Source: an uncultured Halieaceae bacterium (lineage in GTDB: Bacteria > Pseudomonadota > Gammaproteobacteria > Pseudomonadales > Halieaceae). From it: a DNA stretch of 64,000 bases. The stretch spans positions 1-64,000 of the forward strand of contig CAJXNM010000004.1 in the NCBI GenBank assembly GCA_913057135.1, given 5' to 3'. Shown in pieces: positions 26,377 through 34,542 of the stretch; within the stretch, counting starts at the first letter, position 1; every line of letters begins with the position of its first letter. The translations under genes and the position numbers were made by a program. The notes below the pieces were generated by a model that was not told the DNA's origin, searched no databases, and saw only the letters and a list, made by a program, of their open reading frames with translations.

Positions 26377-28086
26377 TTAACGGCTACCCACCAGCCCCGC
26401 TATGGCCGAGTGGTGGCTGAGATGCACGGCGCCACCTAAGTGCTCCAGAAAATGGCTGCGCTGCAGAGCATCCATAACCGGGCCTTTCACTTCGCTCAAG
26501 TGTAGCTTGATATCGAGCTCTAGCAGGCGACGGTTGATCTCCTCAAGTGCCTCCAACGCACTCAAGTCAATCTCGTTGACCGCGGGACACATGAGAATGA
26601 CGTGCTCAACCTCCTCGTGGGCGGCGAGTTGCCCGTAAATCACATCCTCGAGATAGCTGGCATTGGCAAAATACAGACTTTCATCAATTCGCAGCGACAG
26701 AATAGTGGGGTAGGTCACCACATCGTGACGCAGCACGTTGCGATAATGCTCTGTGCCAGGCACGGTGCCGACGATGGCAAAGTGTGGTCGACTGGTTTTG
26801 TAAAGATGCATGCCTATCGATGCGGCCACCCCTGACACCACTCCGATTTCAACACCGAACAGTAAGGTTAGGCCGATCGTTGCGGCCACCGCCGTAAAAT
26901 CGGCACGGGAAAAACGCCAGGCCTCTTTCACAATATGCCAATCGATAAGACTGGTGACAGCAATGATGATCGTTGCCGCCAAGGTCGCCTTGGGCAAAAA
27001 GTACAGGGCCGGGGTCAACACCAGCGCCGCCACCCCAATACCCAACGCGGTCAGCAGCGAGGCGGCTTGGGTCTCGGCACCTGCATCGAAATTCACCACC
27101 GACCGAGAGAAGCCGCCAGTCACGGGAAAGCCGCCAGACACCGCAGACGCGACGTTGGCCGCACCCAAGCCAATAAGCTCTTGATTAGGACTGATGCGTT
27201 GACGGCGCTTTGCCCCTAGGGTCTTGCCCACCGACACCGATTCGACAAAGCCAATCAGTGAGATGAGAAAAGCGGGCATGGCCAGGGTCTCGATTAGTGC
27301 CCAATCAAGAAGAGGCGTTGAGAACACAGGTAGACCGCTGGGCACATGGCCAACGAGCGCAACACCCCGGGACTCCAAGTCCCAGATAATGGCGGCAGTA
27401 ATAGTGAGCACAATGGCTAACACGGGGGCAGCTCGGGTGATAAGCCCCGCGACTTGTCGCGACACACCTGCTCGTGTCAGAAGGGTCCCCAGCTTACTGC
27501 GACAAAACAACAACAAACCAAGCGTAAAAAGGCCCACCCCGAGGGTATACAAATTGGTATCTGCCACATGATGTCCGAGGCTCGAGAGCAGCGCTGGTAC
27601 CGCTTCACCGTGGGCATCAATACCCAATATATGACGCAACTGACTAAGTGCGATGATGATGCCCGATGCGGTAATAAAGCCAGACACCACCGGATGGGAT
27701 AGAAAATTGGTGACAAAGCCGAAACGTAGTAGCCCCAGCCCAATCAACATAACCCCGCTGAGCAGGGCCAGCATAACGGCAGCGGTGGCGTAGTCGGCAG
27801 TACCATGCTGTGCAACCGCGCCCACCGAGGTGGCGGTCATCAGCGACACCACCGCCACCGGCCCCACCGACAAGGTGCGGCTTGTACCGAAGAGGGCATA
27901 AGCAACCAGGGGTAAGATGCTGGCGTACAGACCCATCTCGGCGGGCAAACCCGCCAGCAGGGCGTAAGCCAGCGACTGGGGGATCAACATGATGGTGACG
28001 ATAATCGCCGCCATCAGATCACTCATGAACGTTTGCCGGGAGTAGCCCTGCAGCCAATCGATGCAGGGCAGGGCGGTTTTCAGCAT
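26377..28086 (-). CDS. SulP-family anion transporter with STAS domain
   Basis: A 569-residue SulP/SLC26 permease with the start signature LMAAIIVTIMLIPQSLAYALLAGLPAEMGLYAS, some ten or more membrane segments, and a C-terminal cytoplasmic STAS domain (about 440-550, ILMCPAVNEIDLSALEALEEI). Members carry sulfate, bicarbonate, carboxylates or other anions. It is the third gene behind the persulfide dioxygenase and the sulfide:quinone oxidoreductase, 13 bp after the latter. Export of an oxidised sulfur product (sulfite, sulfate or thiosulfate) or pH/anion balance is therefore plausible, but direction and ion are not visible. Confidence 0.9.
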   Translation of the reverse strand: MLKTALPCIDWLQGYSRQTFMSDLMAAIIVTIMLIPQSLAYALLAGLPAEMGLYASILPLVAYALFGTSRTLSVGPVAVVSLMTATSVGAVAQHGTADYATAAVMLALLSGVMLIGLGLLRFGFVTNFLSHPVVSGFITASGIIIALSQLRHILGIDAHGEAVPALLSSLGHHVADTNLYTLGVGLFTLGLLLFCRSKLGTLLTRAGVSRQVAGLITRAAPVLAIVLTITAAIIWDLESRGVALVGHVPSGLPVFSTPLLDWALIETLAMPAFLISLIGFVESVSVGKTLGAKRRQRISPNQELIGLGAANVASAVSGGFPVTGGFSRSVVNFDAGAETQAASLLTALGIGVAALVLTPALYFLPKATLAATIIIAVTSLIDWHIVKEAWRFSRADFTAVAATIGLTLLFGVEIGVVSGVAASIGMHLYKTSRPHFAIVGTVPGTEHYRNVLRHDVVTYPTILSLRIDESLYFANASYLEDVIYGQLAAHEEVEHVILMCPAVNEIDLSALEALEEINRRLLELDIKLHLSEVKGPVMDALQRSHFLEHLGGAVHLSHHSAIAGLVGSR

Positions 28087-28099
28087 GGTCGGGCTCGAT

Positions 28100-29326
28100 T
28101 TACACCTGATGGATGGGGTTTGTCATCCACTCACGGCCTTTGAGCATGGCCTCCCAGTAGATCCAAGGCAGCATTTTAGCCTTCAGGAACCACGCCAACT
28201 GTGTCGGTTTCTCGCCATCGAGCAAAAACTTGGGGAAACTGGGCTTTAACATGCCGCCGTAGCCAAACTCCGCCAACACAATCTTGCCGCGCTCTACCGT
28301 CAAGGGGCAGGAGCCATAGCCGTCGTAATGGCATAAGTTAGGTAACTTGCCCGCGTGGTGCAGCAGATTAATGGCCACCACCGGCGCCTGCGCCCTTGCA
28401 GCCGCTGCGGTTTTTGCATTGGGCGCGTTCATGCCATCACCCAAAGACCAAATGTTCTCATAGCGCTTGTGCTGCAGCGTATTTTGATCGACATCGATCC
28501 AGCCGCTGGCGTCCGCTAGCGGGGACTGCCGAATGAAATCAGGCGCCACCTGAGGTGGGCAGACATGGATCATGTCGTAGTCAGATTCAACGGTGTCGCC
28601 ATCACCGTTTTGGAAGGTGGCTATCTTTTTATCGCCATCTATTTTCACGAGGTTGTGTTGAAAATGCAGGTCCGCCTGATATTTCTCCACATACTGCATC
28701 AGCGCTGGCACATAGGCGGCGACGCCGAACAGGCCGGGGGTCGCAGTGTAAAACTGAACATCGATACTGTTAATGAGGCCTTGCTTTGTCCAATAGTCCG
28801 CCGACAAATACATGGCCTTTTGAGGCGCACCTGCGCACTTGATGGGCATGGTCGGCTGGGTGAAGAGGGCCTTGCCTGACTTTAACTCTTGGACGAGCTT
28901 CCAGGTGTAAGGTGCTGTTTCGTATGTATAATTTGAAGTTACACCATTCTTGCCGAGGGATTCTTTCAGTCCCTCAACGCCGTCCCAGTTAAGCTTAAGC
29001 CCAGGGGCCACGACCATTCGATCGTAGTGTAGTTGGCTGTCATCATCGAGATGCACGGTGTTGTTGTCGGGGTCGAATCCTGCGACCGCCTGTTTAATCC
29101 AGGTAGCACCCGTGGGGATAACGCTGGACATGGGGCGAGCAGTGGTGACCGGCTGGAAGATACCGCCGCCGACCATAGTCCAACCCGGTTGGTAGTAGTG
29201 CTTGTCCGCCGGATCGACGATTGCCAAATTAAGGCGCTTGTCGCGGCTTAAGAGACTGGCCGCCGCCGCAATACCACCGGCGCCGCCACCTACCACGATC
29301 ACATCGTAATGCTGTCCTGTACCCAT
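28100..29326 (-). CDS. Sulfide:quinone oxidoreductase-like flavoprotein (mitochondrial SQOR type)
   Basis: A 408-residue FAD-dependent disulfide oxidoreductase-fold protein. The FAD-binding motif is YDVIVVGGGAGGIAAAASL; HYYQPGWTMVGGG, IKCAGAPQKAMYLSADYW and WSLGDGMNAPNAKTAAAARAQAP match the type of sulfide:quinone oxidoreductase found in mitochondria and many proteobacteria. Cys residues in KCAGAPQK, HVCPPQVAPDF and the CHYDGYGSCPL stretch could include the redox pair. It would oxidise sulfide to sulfane sulfur and pass electrons to quinone at the inner membrane. Flanking dioxygenase and sulfurtransferase genes support sulfide detoxification. Other NADH:quinone-type flavoproteins are possible but less likely. 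Confidence 0.87.
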   Translation of the reverse strand: MGTGQHYDVIVVGGGAGGIAAAASLLSRDKRLNLAIVDPADKHYYQPGWTMVGGGIFQPVTTARPMSSVIPTGATWIKQAVAGFDPDNNTVHLDDDSQLHYDRMVVAPGLKLNWDGVEGLKESLGKNGVTSNYTYETAPYTWKLVQELKSGKALFTQPTMPIKCAGAPQKAMYLSADYWTKQGLINSIDVQFYTATPGLFGVAAYVPALMQYVEKYQADLHFQHNLVKIDGDKKIATFQNGDGDTVESDYDMIHVCPPQVAPDFIRQSPLADASGWIDVDQNTLQHKRYENIWSLGDGMNAPNAKTAAAARAQAPVVAINLLHHAGKLPNLCHYDGYGSCPLTVERGKIVLAEFGYGGMLKPSFPKFLLDGEKPTQLAWFLKAKMLPWIYWEAMLKGREWMTNPIHQV

Positions 29327-29367
29327 TGTTATTATCCCCCAGATGAAACGTTTGTTATGTGCTGTGC

Positions 29368-30300
29368 TTACTGGTCTGCCGCCAAGTCCGCCACATTATC
29401 ACCCCCGAACACATTCAGTGGTACCCGTAAAAACAAGCGACCATCGGCATCGACCGGCGGTAAATGCCCTGCACGCATGTTGACCTGCAGTGACGGCAAA
29501 ATGAGCGTTGGCATCTTCAATGTGGCATCCCGCGCCTCGCGCATCGCGACGAATTCCGCCTCGGTGACACCATCATGGACATGAATATTGGCCTCGCGCT
29601 GTGCACCGACCGTCGTCTCCCACGCCAACTCCCGACCATTGGGCTGATAATCGTGGCAGACAAACATGCGAGTCTCGCGGGGCAAGTCGAGTAAGCGCTT
29701 AATAGAACGGAAGAGGGTAGCTGCATCACCGCCGGGAAAATCGCAACGGGCAGTGCCGCCATCGGGCATAAACAATGTATCGCCGACAAACAGGGCATCA
29801 CCGATCAGATAAGCCATGCAGGCTGGGGTATGACCCGGGACATGAAACGCGCGCCCCTGCAGTGAGCCAACCGAGAATCGATCGTCATCGGCCATAGTCA
29901 GGTCAAACTGCTCGCCGTTTTTAGGGAAATCTGAGGGCTCGTTGTAGACCTGGGCAAAAGTCTGTTGCACCGTACTAATGTGCTTGCCAATCATGATCTC
30001 ACCACCCAGCGCCGACTTCAGATAGGGCGCTGAGGTCAAGTGATCGGCGTGCACATGGGTCTCAATAATGTAATCAACCGTCAACTGCTGGGAGCGGACA
30101 AACTCGATAACCGTATCGGCACTGGTCGTGTTTAATGTCCCTGAGGCGTAATCAAGATCGAGCACGGGATCAACGATGGCACAACGCTTTGTCTCCGGGT
30201 CGATCACCACGTAAGTAAGCGTCCAGGTGTTGGGATCAAAGAAATGTTGGACCACGGGTTTAGTCAGTTGCTCGAGATCGACGTCGGCTATAGCGTTCAT
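29368..30300 (-). CDS. Persulfide dioxygenase-type metallo-beta-lactamase-fold protein (ETHE1/PDO-like)
   Basis: A 310-residue MBL-fold enzyme. It has the metal motif ETHVHADHLTSAPYLK and the further ligands HVPGHTPACMAY (His) and LFVGDTLFMPDGGTARCDFPGG (Asp), the arrangement of the mononuclear iron persulfide dioxygenases. MFVCHDYQPNGRE adds a conserved His. It would oxidise glutathione persulfide to sulfite and glutathione. As first gene of an operon with SQR it is placed to remove the persulfide that SQR makes. Its promoter region is shared with the divergent sulfurtransferase gene. Confidence 0.88.
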   Translation of the reverse strand: MNAIADVDLEQLTKPVVQHFFDPNTWTLTYVVIDPETKRCAIVDPVLDLDYASGTLNTTSADTVIEFVRSQQLTVDYIIETHVHADHLTSAPYLKSALGGEIMIGKHISTVQQTFAQVYNEPSDFPKNGEQFDLTMADDDRFSVGSLQGRAFHVPGHTPACMAYLIGDALFVGDTLFMPDGGTARCDFPGGDAATLFRSIKRLLDLPRETRMFVCHDYQPNGRELAWETTVGAQREANIHVHDGVTEAEFVAMREARDATLKMPTLILPSLQVNMRAGHLPPVDADGRLFLRVPLNVFGGDNVADLAADQ

Positions 30301-30384
30301 GGTGCCCCCAATTAGGTACTGGTCGGATACACTGACAAGGAGCCATCATCCTCGTCGGTGTGCTCATGCGTGTAAGTATAATGG

Positions 30385-30396
30385 AATAAGCTTATT
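30385..30396. promoter_or_regulatory. Perfect palindrome AATAAGCTTATT in the sulfide-gene divergent spacer
   Basis: A 12-bp perfect palindrome sits between the divergent persulfide dioxygenase and sulfurtransferase genes, 85 and 30 bases from their starts. A TATAAT lies immediately to its left at 30377-30382 on the plus strand, so a bound protein would cover a promoter. It may be the operator of a sulfide-responsive regulator, but no regulator gene is nearby. Confidence 0.5.
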
Positions 30397-30425
30397 TCAA
30401 ATAGTGCTTTTTGGAAACTCAGCCC

Positions 30426-31289
30426 ATGATTCATAGCGATAGCAGCGCTTTTGTCACCGTCGATTGGTTAGCCGAACATCTAAATAGGCACACGCTTCGG
30501 ATTTTGGATAGCTCTTGGTATCTGCCAGGTTCCCCGCGAGATCCCCAACAGGAATTTCTCGCGGGACACATCCCTGGCGCCCAGTTTTTTGATATCGACT
30601 CGGTGACGCGCACTGACACATCATTGCCCCATATGCTGCCATCGGCTGACATTTTCTCAGAGATGCTTAATAGCTTGGGCATAGAACCGGGTGACTGCGT
30701 GGTGGTATACGACAGCTTTGGGCTGTTTTCAGCGGCCCGGGTATGGTGGACGCTGCGGGTCTTCGGTCATGACAACGTCGCCATTTTAGAGGGTGGCTTA
30801 CCCGCATGGCGCCGCGCAAAGGGGCCAATAGTAGCCGGTGAGTCGCCTGCGGCATCAGACAGCGCCGGCGCTGCGCAAGCTGTTTGGCGAGCCGAGTATT
30901 ATGCTTACTGTGCGGATGTACACCGGGCGGTCACAGAAGGTACAGCCCAGATCATTGATGCCCGTAGCCCCGGGCGTTTTATGGGGGTCGACCCAGAGCC
31001 GCGTCAAGATTTGGCCAGCGGGCACATTCCCGGTTCGCACAATGTCCACTACAGCACGCTTATCGACCCTGAGCGGGGTTGCTTACATGATCGGGCAACC
31101 CTTCAGCAGTTGTTCGCCGCAGCAGGGGTCGATGTGTCGCAACCGATCATCACCAGCTGTGGCAGCGGTATCACCGCGTGCATTCTTGCCGTGGCCTTGT
31201 ACGAGCTAGGTGTGGATCCAGTGGCGGTGTTTGATGGTTCTTGGGCCGAGTGGGGATCAACACCGGGTTTGCCCATTGCCACGTCATAA
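30426..31289 (+). CDS. sseA: 3-mercaptopyruvate/thiosulfate sulfurtransferase, two rhodanese domains
   Basis: A 287-residue tandem rhodanese. The inactive first domain runs from about 10 to 140 (ILDSSWYLPGSPRDPQQEFLAGHIPGAQFFDID), and the active second domain ends with the Cys loop SCGSGITA. The CGSG(I/V)T loop is that of mercaptopyruvate sulfurtransferases rather than the charged loop of thiosulfate rhodaneses. It would move sulfane sulfur between thiols and acceptors. Divergent from the persulfide dioxygenase/SQR operon, it completes the sulfide pathway. The ATG at 30426 is preferred; the ORF track starts five codons earlier at TTG. Confidence 0.9.
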   Translation: MIHSDSSAFVTVDWLAEHLNRHTLRILDSSWYLPGSPRDPQQEFLAGHIPGAQFFDIDSVTRTDTSLPHMLPSADIFSEMLNSLGIEPGDCVVVYDSFGLFSAARVWWTLRVFGHDNVAILEGGLPAWRRAKGPIVAGESPAASDSAGAAQAVWRAEYYAYCADVHRAVTEGTAQIIDARSPGRFMGVDPEPRQDLASGHIPGSHNVHYSTLIDPERGCLHDRATLQQLFAAAGVDVSQPIITSCGSGITACILAVALYELGVDPVAVFDGSWAEWGSTPGLPIATS

Positions 31290-31316
31290 CTGCACAGCGA
31301 CGCAACATTAACTGCG

Positions 31317-31332
31317 CATAATGTATATTATG
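31317..31332. repeat. Inverted repeat CATAAT-GTAT-ATTATG
   Basis: Two 6-bp arms around a 4-base centre in the AT-rich spacer between the convergent sulfurtransferase and cusA genes. It could be a protein site or part of a transcription end; nothing here tells which. Confidence 0.35.
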
Positions 31333-31387
31333 TTAAATTGTGATTGCTAAGCTGGCAGGGAGCCTTGGTCGAAATGAAGCACCTCGG

Positions 31388-31409
31388 GCTCGACACCCCG
31401 TTGTCGAGC
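31388..31409. terminator. Hairpin between convergent sulfurtransferase and cusA genes
   Basis: An 8-bp perfect stem GCTCGACA/TGTCGAGC with a 6-base loop lies in the 166-bp spacer between two convergent genes. No T-run follows on either strand, so it is at best a weak or Rho-assisted terminator. Confidence 0.45.
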
Positions 31410-31455
31410 GAACCCTCAGGGCACCATTGCTCCGTCACATGCCATCCAAGTCTGC

Positions 31456-34400
31456 TTAGATACGGCGCGACCAAAACCACCAAAACAGTACTGGCACGAC
31501 GAACATAGCCAGCAGTAAAGCCGATGCCATACCACCAATCATCGGTGCGGCGATGCGTTGCATCACATCCGCGCCAGCGTCGTCGCCAAACATAATGGGC
31601 AACAGGCCAATAACCACCGTCAACGTAGTCATTATTACGGGACGCAATCGCTGCGCTGCGGCGCTAACCACCAGTGTCTGGGTTGAGCGCTCATCAAGAT
31701 CCTTGGTGTGATCAAAAGCTTGGTGCAGATAGACCAACATCAACACCGAAATCTCCACCGACAAGCCCGCCAGAGCAATGAGCCCCACGGCCACCGCCAC
31801 GGACAGGTTGTACCCCAAAAACCACAACAGCCAGACAGCACCCGTCAACGCCAATGGCAGTGTCGCGAGCGTAATGATCACGTCGCTCCATCGACGGAAA
31901 TTCACGTACAGCAATGCCACGATAATGAGCAATGTAATGGGCACGATCAGCATCAGTCGCTGTTTGGCACGTTCCAGATACACATACTGTCCAGACCAAT
32001 CCACCGCATAGCCTGATGGTAATCTGACTCGAGCCGTCACGGCCTCTCGTGCGCGTTCGACATAGCCACCAACGTCATCATCGCTGACGTCGACCAATAC
32101 CCAGCCAGTCGGGCGAGCGTTCTCACTTTTTATCCCAGCGGGACCCTCAGCAACCCGAATATCCGCGATATCTCCCAAGGTAAGCCATTCGCCATTGACC
32201 GAACGCAGGGGTAACGCCGCCAAGGCCGTTGGGGAATCACGCCAAGACTGAGGAAAACGCGCATTGACCGAATACCGTGCTACGCCCTCAACGGTCTGTG
32301 TGAGGTTGACACCACCAATCGCTGACGACGTTAGCTCGTGAACATCGGCGATATTTAGCCCGTATCGCGCAGCACGCATCCGATCAATCTCAATATCGAT
32401 ATAACGCCCCTCGGCAACGCGATCAGCGTAAACCGACTCGGTACTGGGCAGATCAGCAACAACGGTTTCGATATCGGCACTTATGCGGTCGATAACGGAT
32501 AGATCAGGGCCTGATACTTTGATACCTACCGGCGTTTTTATACCCGTGGCCAGCATATCGATGCGCGTGCGGATAGGCATGACCCACGCATTGGTGAGAC
32601 CAGGGATCTGCACGACCCGATCAAGCTCCTCTTTGATAGAAGCCAGTGTCGAGCCTGGCCGCCATTGCTCTTTCGGTTTCAACTGGATCAGAGTTTCAAT
32701 CATGGTCATGGGCGCGGGGTCCGTGGCGGTGTCTGCGCGCCCCACTTTGCCGAAGACACGGGCAACCTCAGGCACGGTCGCTATCAACCGGTCAGTTTGT
32801 TGCAACAGACTTCGGGCCGTATCGATGGATATCGCTGGATACGTGGTTGGCATGTATAACAAGTCACCCTCGTCTAACGATGGTATGAACTCACTGCCAA
32901 GCTGACTGAGAGGCCAAAATGAGACGACAACGAAGGCCAGCGCGGCCGCCAATATCGAAGCCGGCCTGCGCAACCCCGCATAAAGCGCGCTTTCGTATAT
33001 TTCAAGCACGCGCATCTTGCGGCCGGGTTGCTGCGAACGCACCGGTCCGCGCACCCAATACCCCAACAACACGGGGATGACGGTGATCGAAAGACCAGCA
33101 CTCACCGCCATAGCCCACGTTTTGGTGAACGCCAGCGGCGCGAACAGCCTGCCCTCCTGAGCCTGCAAGGTAAAGACAGGCAAGAAACTGACCGTGATAA
33201 TCGCGAGGCTAAAGAACAGTGCAGGACCCACCTCTCGCACAGCCCGGCTTACGATCTGCCAATGGGGTTCATCCTCTTCTGCTGAGGATAAGTGCTTGTG
33301 CAGGTTTTCCAACGTGACGATCGCGCCATCGCTCATGGCGCCGATCGCGATCGCTATGCCTCCTAATGACATGATGTTGGCACTCAAGCCCTGCAACCGC
33401 ATGAGTAACAGCGCGCCAAGAATACCCAAAGGCAGCGAGACCGCAGCGACGATGCTTGAGCGCAAGTGACGCAGAAACACTGCGCACACCAGTGCCACAA
33501 CCAACAGTTCCTGCCACAGCTTTTGCCAGAGTGTCGCCACCGCTCGATCAATTAGCCCAGAACGGTCATAGACAGTGACCCATTCGACACCGTCCGGTAG
33601 GCTGGCACGCAGCGTATCAATGCGCTGCTTCAACAGCTTGATGGTCTCGCGAGCATTTTCGCCTGATTGCATGACAACAATGCCGCCAGTGACTTCACCT
33701 TGTCCATTTAAGTCGGCAACCCCGCGACGAGCTTTGGGTCCAACGCGAATATCTGCGATGTCGGATAAAACTAACGGCACGCCATTCAGCGGCCGACCGA
33801 TAGGTACCTGAGCGAGGTCCTCGACACTCTGTATGTAGCCGGTCGCGCGAACCATGTACTCAGCCTCGGCCATTTCAATTACCGAGGCGCCCTGCTCGGC
33901 ATTAGCACGACGAATGGCACGGTTAACTTGAGCCAATGGAAGGTCGTAGGCTCTCAACTTGAGTGGATCAACAATCACCTGATATTGCTTCTCCATACCA
34001 CCGACGGTTGCCACTTCTGCAACCCCCGGCACCGTTTGAAGTTCAAACTTTAAAAACCAATCCTGCAGACTCCGCAATTCGGCGAGATCGTGCTGCCCAG
34101 TCCGATCAACCAATGCATATTGATAAATCCAACCGACGCCTGTCGCATCGGGACCGAGTTGAGGACGGGCAGACTCGGGTAGTGTCGCCGCGACTTGTGA
34201 TAGCGACTCGAGCACCCGCGAGCGCGCCCAATAAGTATCGGTGCCCTCCTCGAAAATGACGTAGACGTATGAGTCTCCTAAAAACGAGAAGCCGCGAACG
34301 TGGGTCGCTCGAGGCACCGAGAGCAGTGCTTTGCTCAGTGGATAAGTAATCTGATCTTCTACCACCTGCGGCACCTGGCCTGGGTAGGCGGTTTTGACAA

Positions 34401-34542
34401 TAACCTGAACATCGGACAAGTCAGGAATCGCGTCAACGGGGGTCTTCCAAGCCGCCCATATGCCGCCTAGGACCAGTAGACAGGTAGCCAACAGTACCAA
34501 TGTACGCTGGCGGATTGACCAATCAATAATCGCCTCAATCAT
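31456..34542 (-). CDS. cusA: Heavy-metal RND efflux permease, Cu/Ag type (CusA)
   Basis: A 1028-residue RND permease of the metal (HME) branch. CusA-type sequences include PDLSDVQVIVKTAYPGQVPQVVEDQITYPL, GVGWIYQYALVDRTGQHDLAELRSLQDWF and NIMSLGGIAIAIGAMSDGAIVTLEN, with the proton-relay Asp. Two of the three Met said to bind Cu/Ag in E. coli CusA appear kept (MTMIETLIQLK and RIDMLATGI); the third, in ARYGMTVADV of E. coli from memory, is Leu here (ARYGLNIADV). The ATG at 34542 overlaps the adaptor stop by 8 bp; the ORF track adds 11 residues. It is the last gene of a cusCBA operon. Confidence 0.92.
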   Translation of the reverse strand: MIEAIIDWSIRQRTLVLLATCLLVLGGIWAAWKTPVDAIPDLSDVQVIVKTAYPGQVPQVVEDQITYPLSKALLSVPRATHVRGFSFLGDSYVYVIFEEGTDTYWARSRVLESLSQVAATLPESARPQLGPDATGVGWIYQYALVDRTGQHDLAELRSLQDWFLKFELQTVPGVAEVATVGGMEKQYQVIVDPLKLRAYDLPLAQVNRAIRRANAEQGASVIEMAEAEYMVRATGYIQSVEDLAQVPIGRPLNGVPLVLSDIADIRVGPKARRGVADLNGQGEVTGGIVVMQSGENARETIKLLKQRIDTLRASLPDGVEWVTVYDRSGLIDRAVATLWQKLWQELLVVALVCAVFLRHLRSSIVAAVSLPLGILGALLLMRLQGLSANIMSLGGIAIAIGAMSDGAIVTLENLHKHLSSAEEDEPHWQIVSRAVREVGPALFFSLAIITVSFLPVFTLQAQEGRLFAPLAFTKTWAMAVSAGLSITVIPVLLGYWVRGPVRSQQPGRKMRVLEIYESALYAGLRRPASILAAALAFVVVSFWPLSQLGSEFIPSLDEGDLLYMPTTYPAISIDTARSLLQQTDRLIATVPEVARVFGKVGRADTATDPAPMTMIETLIQLKPKEQWRPGSTLASIKEELDRVVQIPGLTNAWVMPIRTRIDMLATGIKTPVGIKVSGPDLSVIDRISADIETVVADLPSTESVYADRVAEGRYIDIEIDRMRAARYGLNIADVHELTSSAIGGVNLTQTVEGVARYSVNARFPQSWRDSPTALAALPLRSVNGEWLTLGDIADIRVAEGPAGIKSENARPTGWVLVDVSDDDVGGYVERAREAVTARVRLPSGYAVDWSGQYVYLERAKQRLMLIVPITLLIIVALLYVNFRRWSDVIITLATLPLALTGAVWLLWFLGYNLSVAVAVGLIALAGLSVEISVLMLVYLHQAFDHTKDLDERSTQTLVVSAAAQRLRPVIMTTLTVVIGLLPIMFGDDAGADVMQRIAAPMIGGMASALLLAMFVVPVLFWWFWSRRI

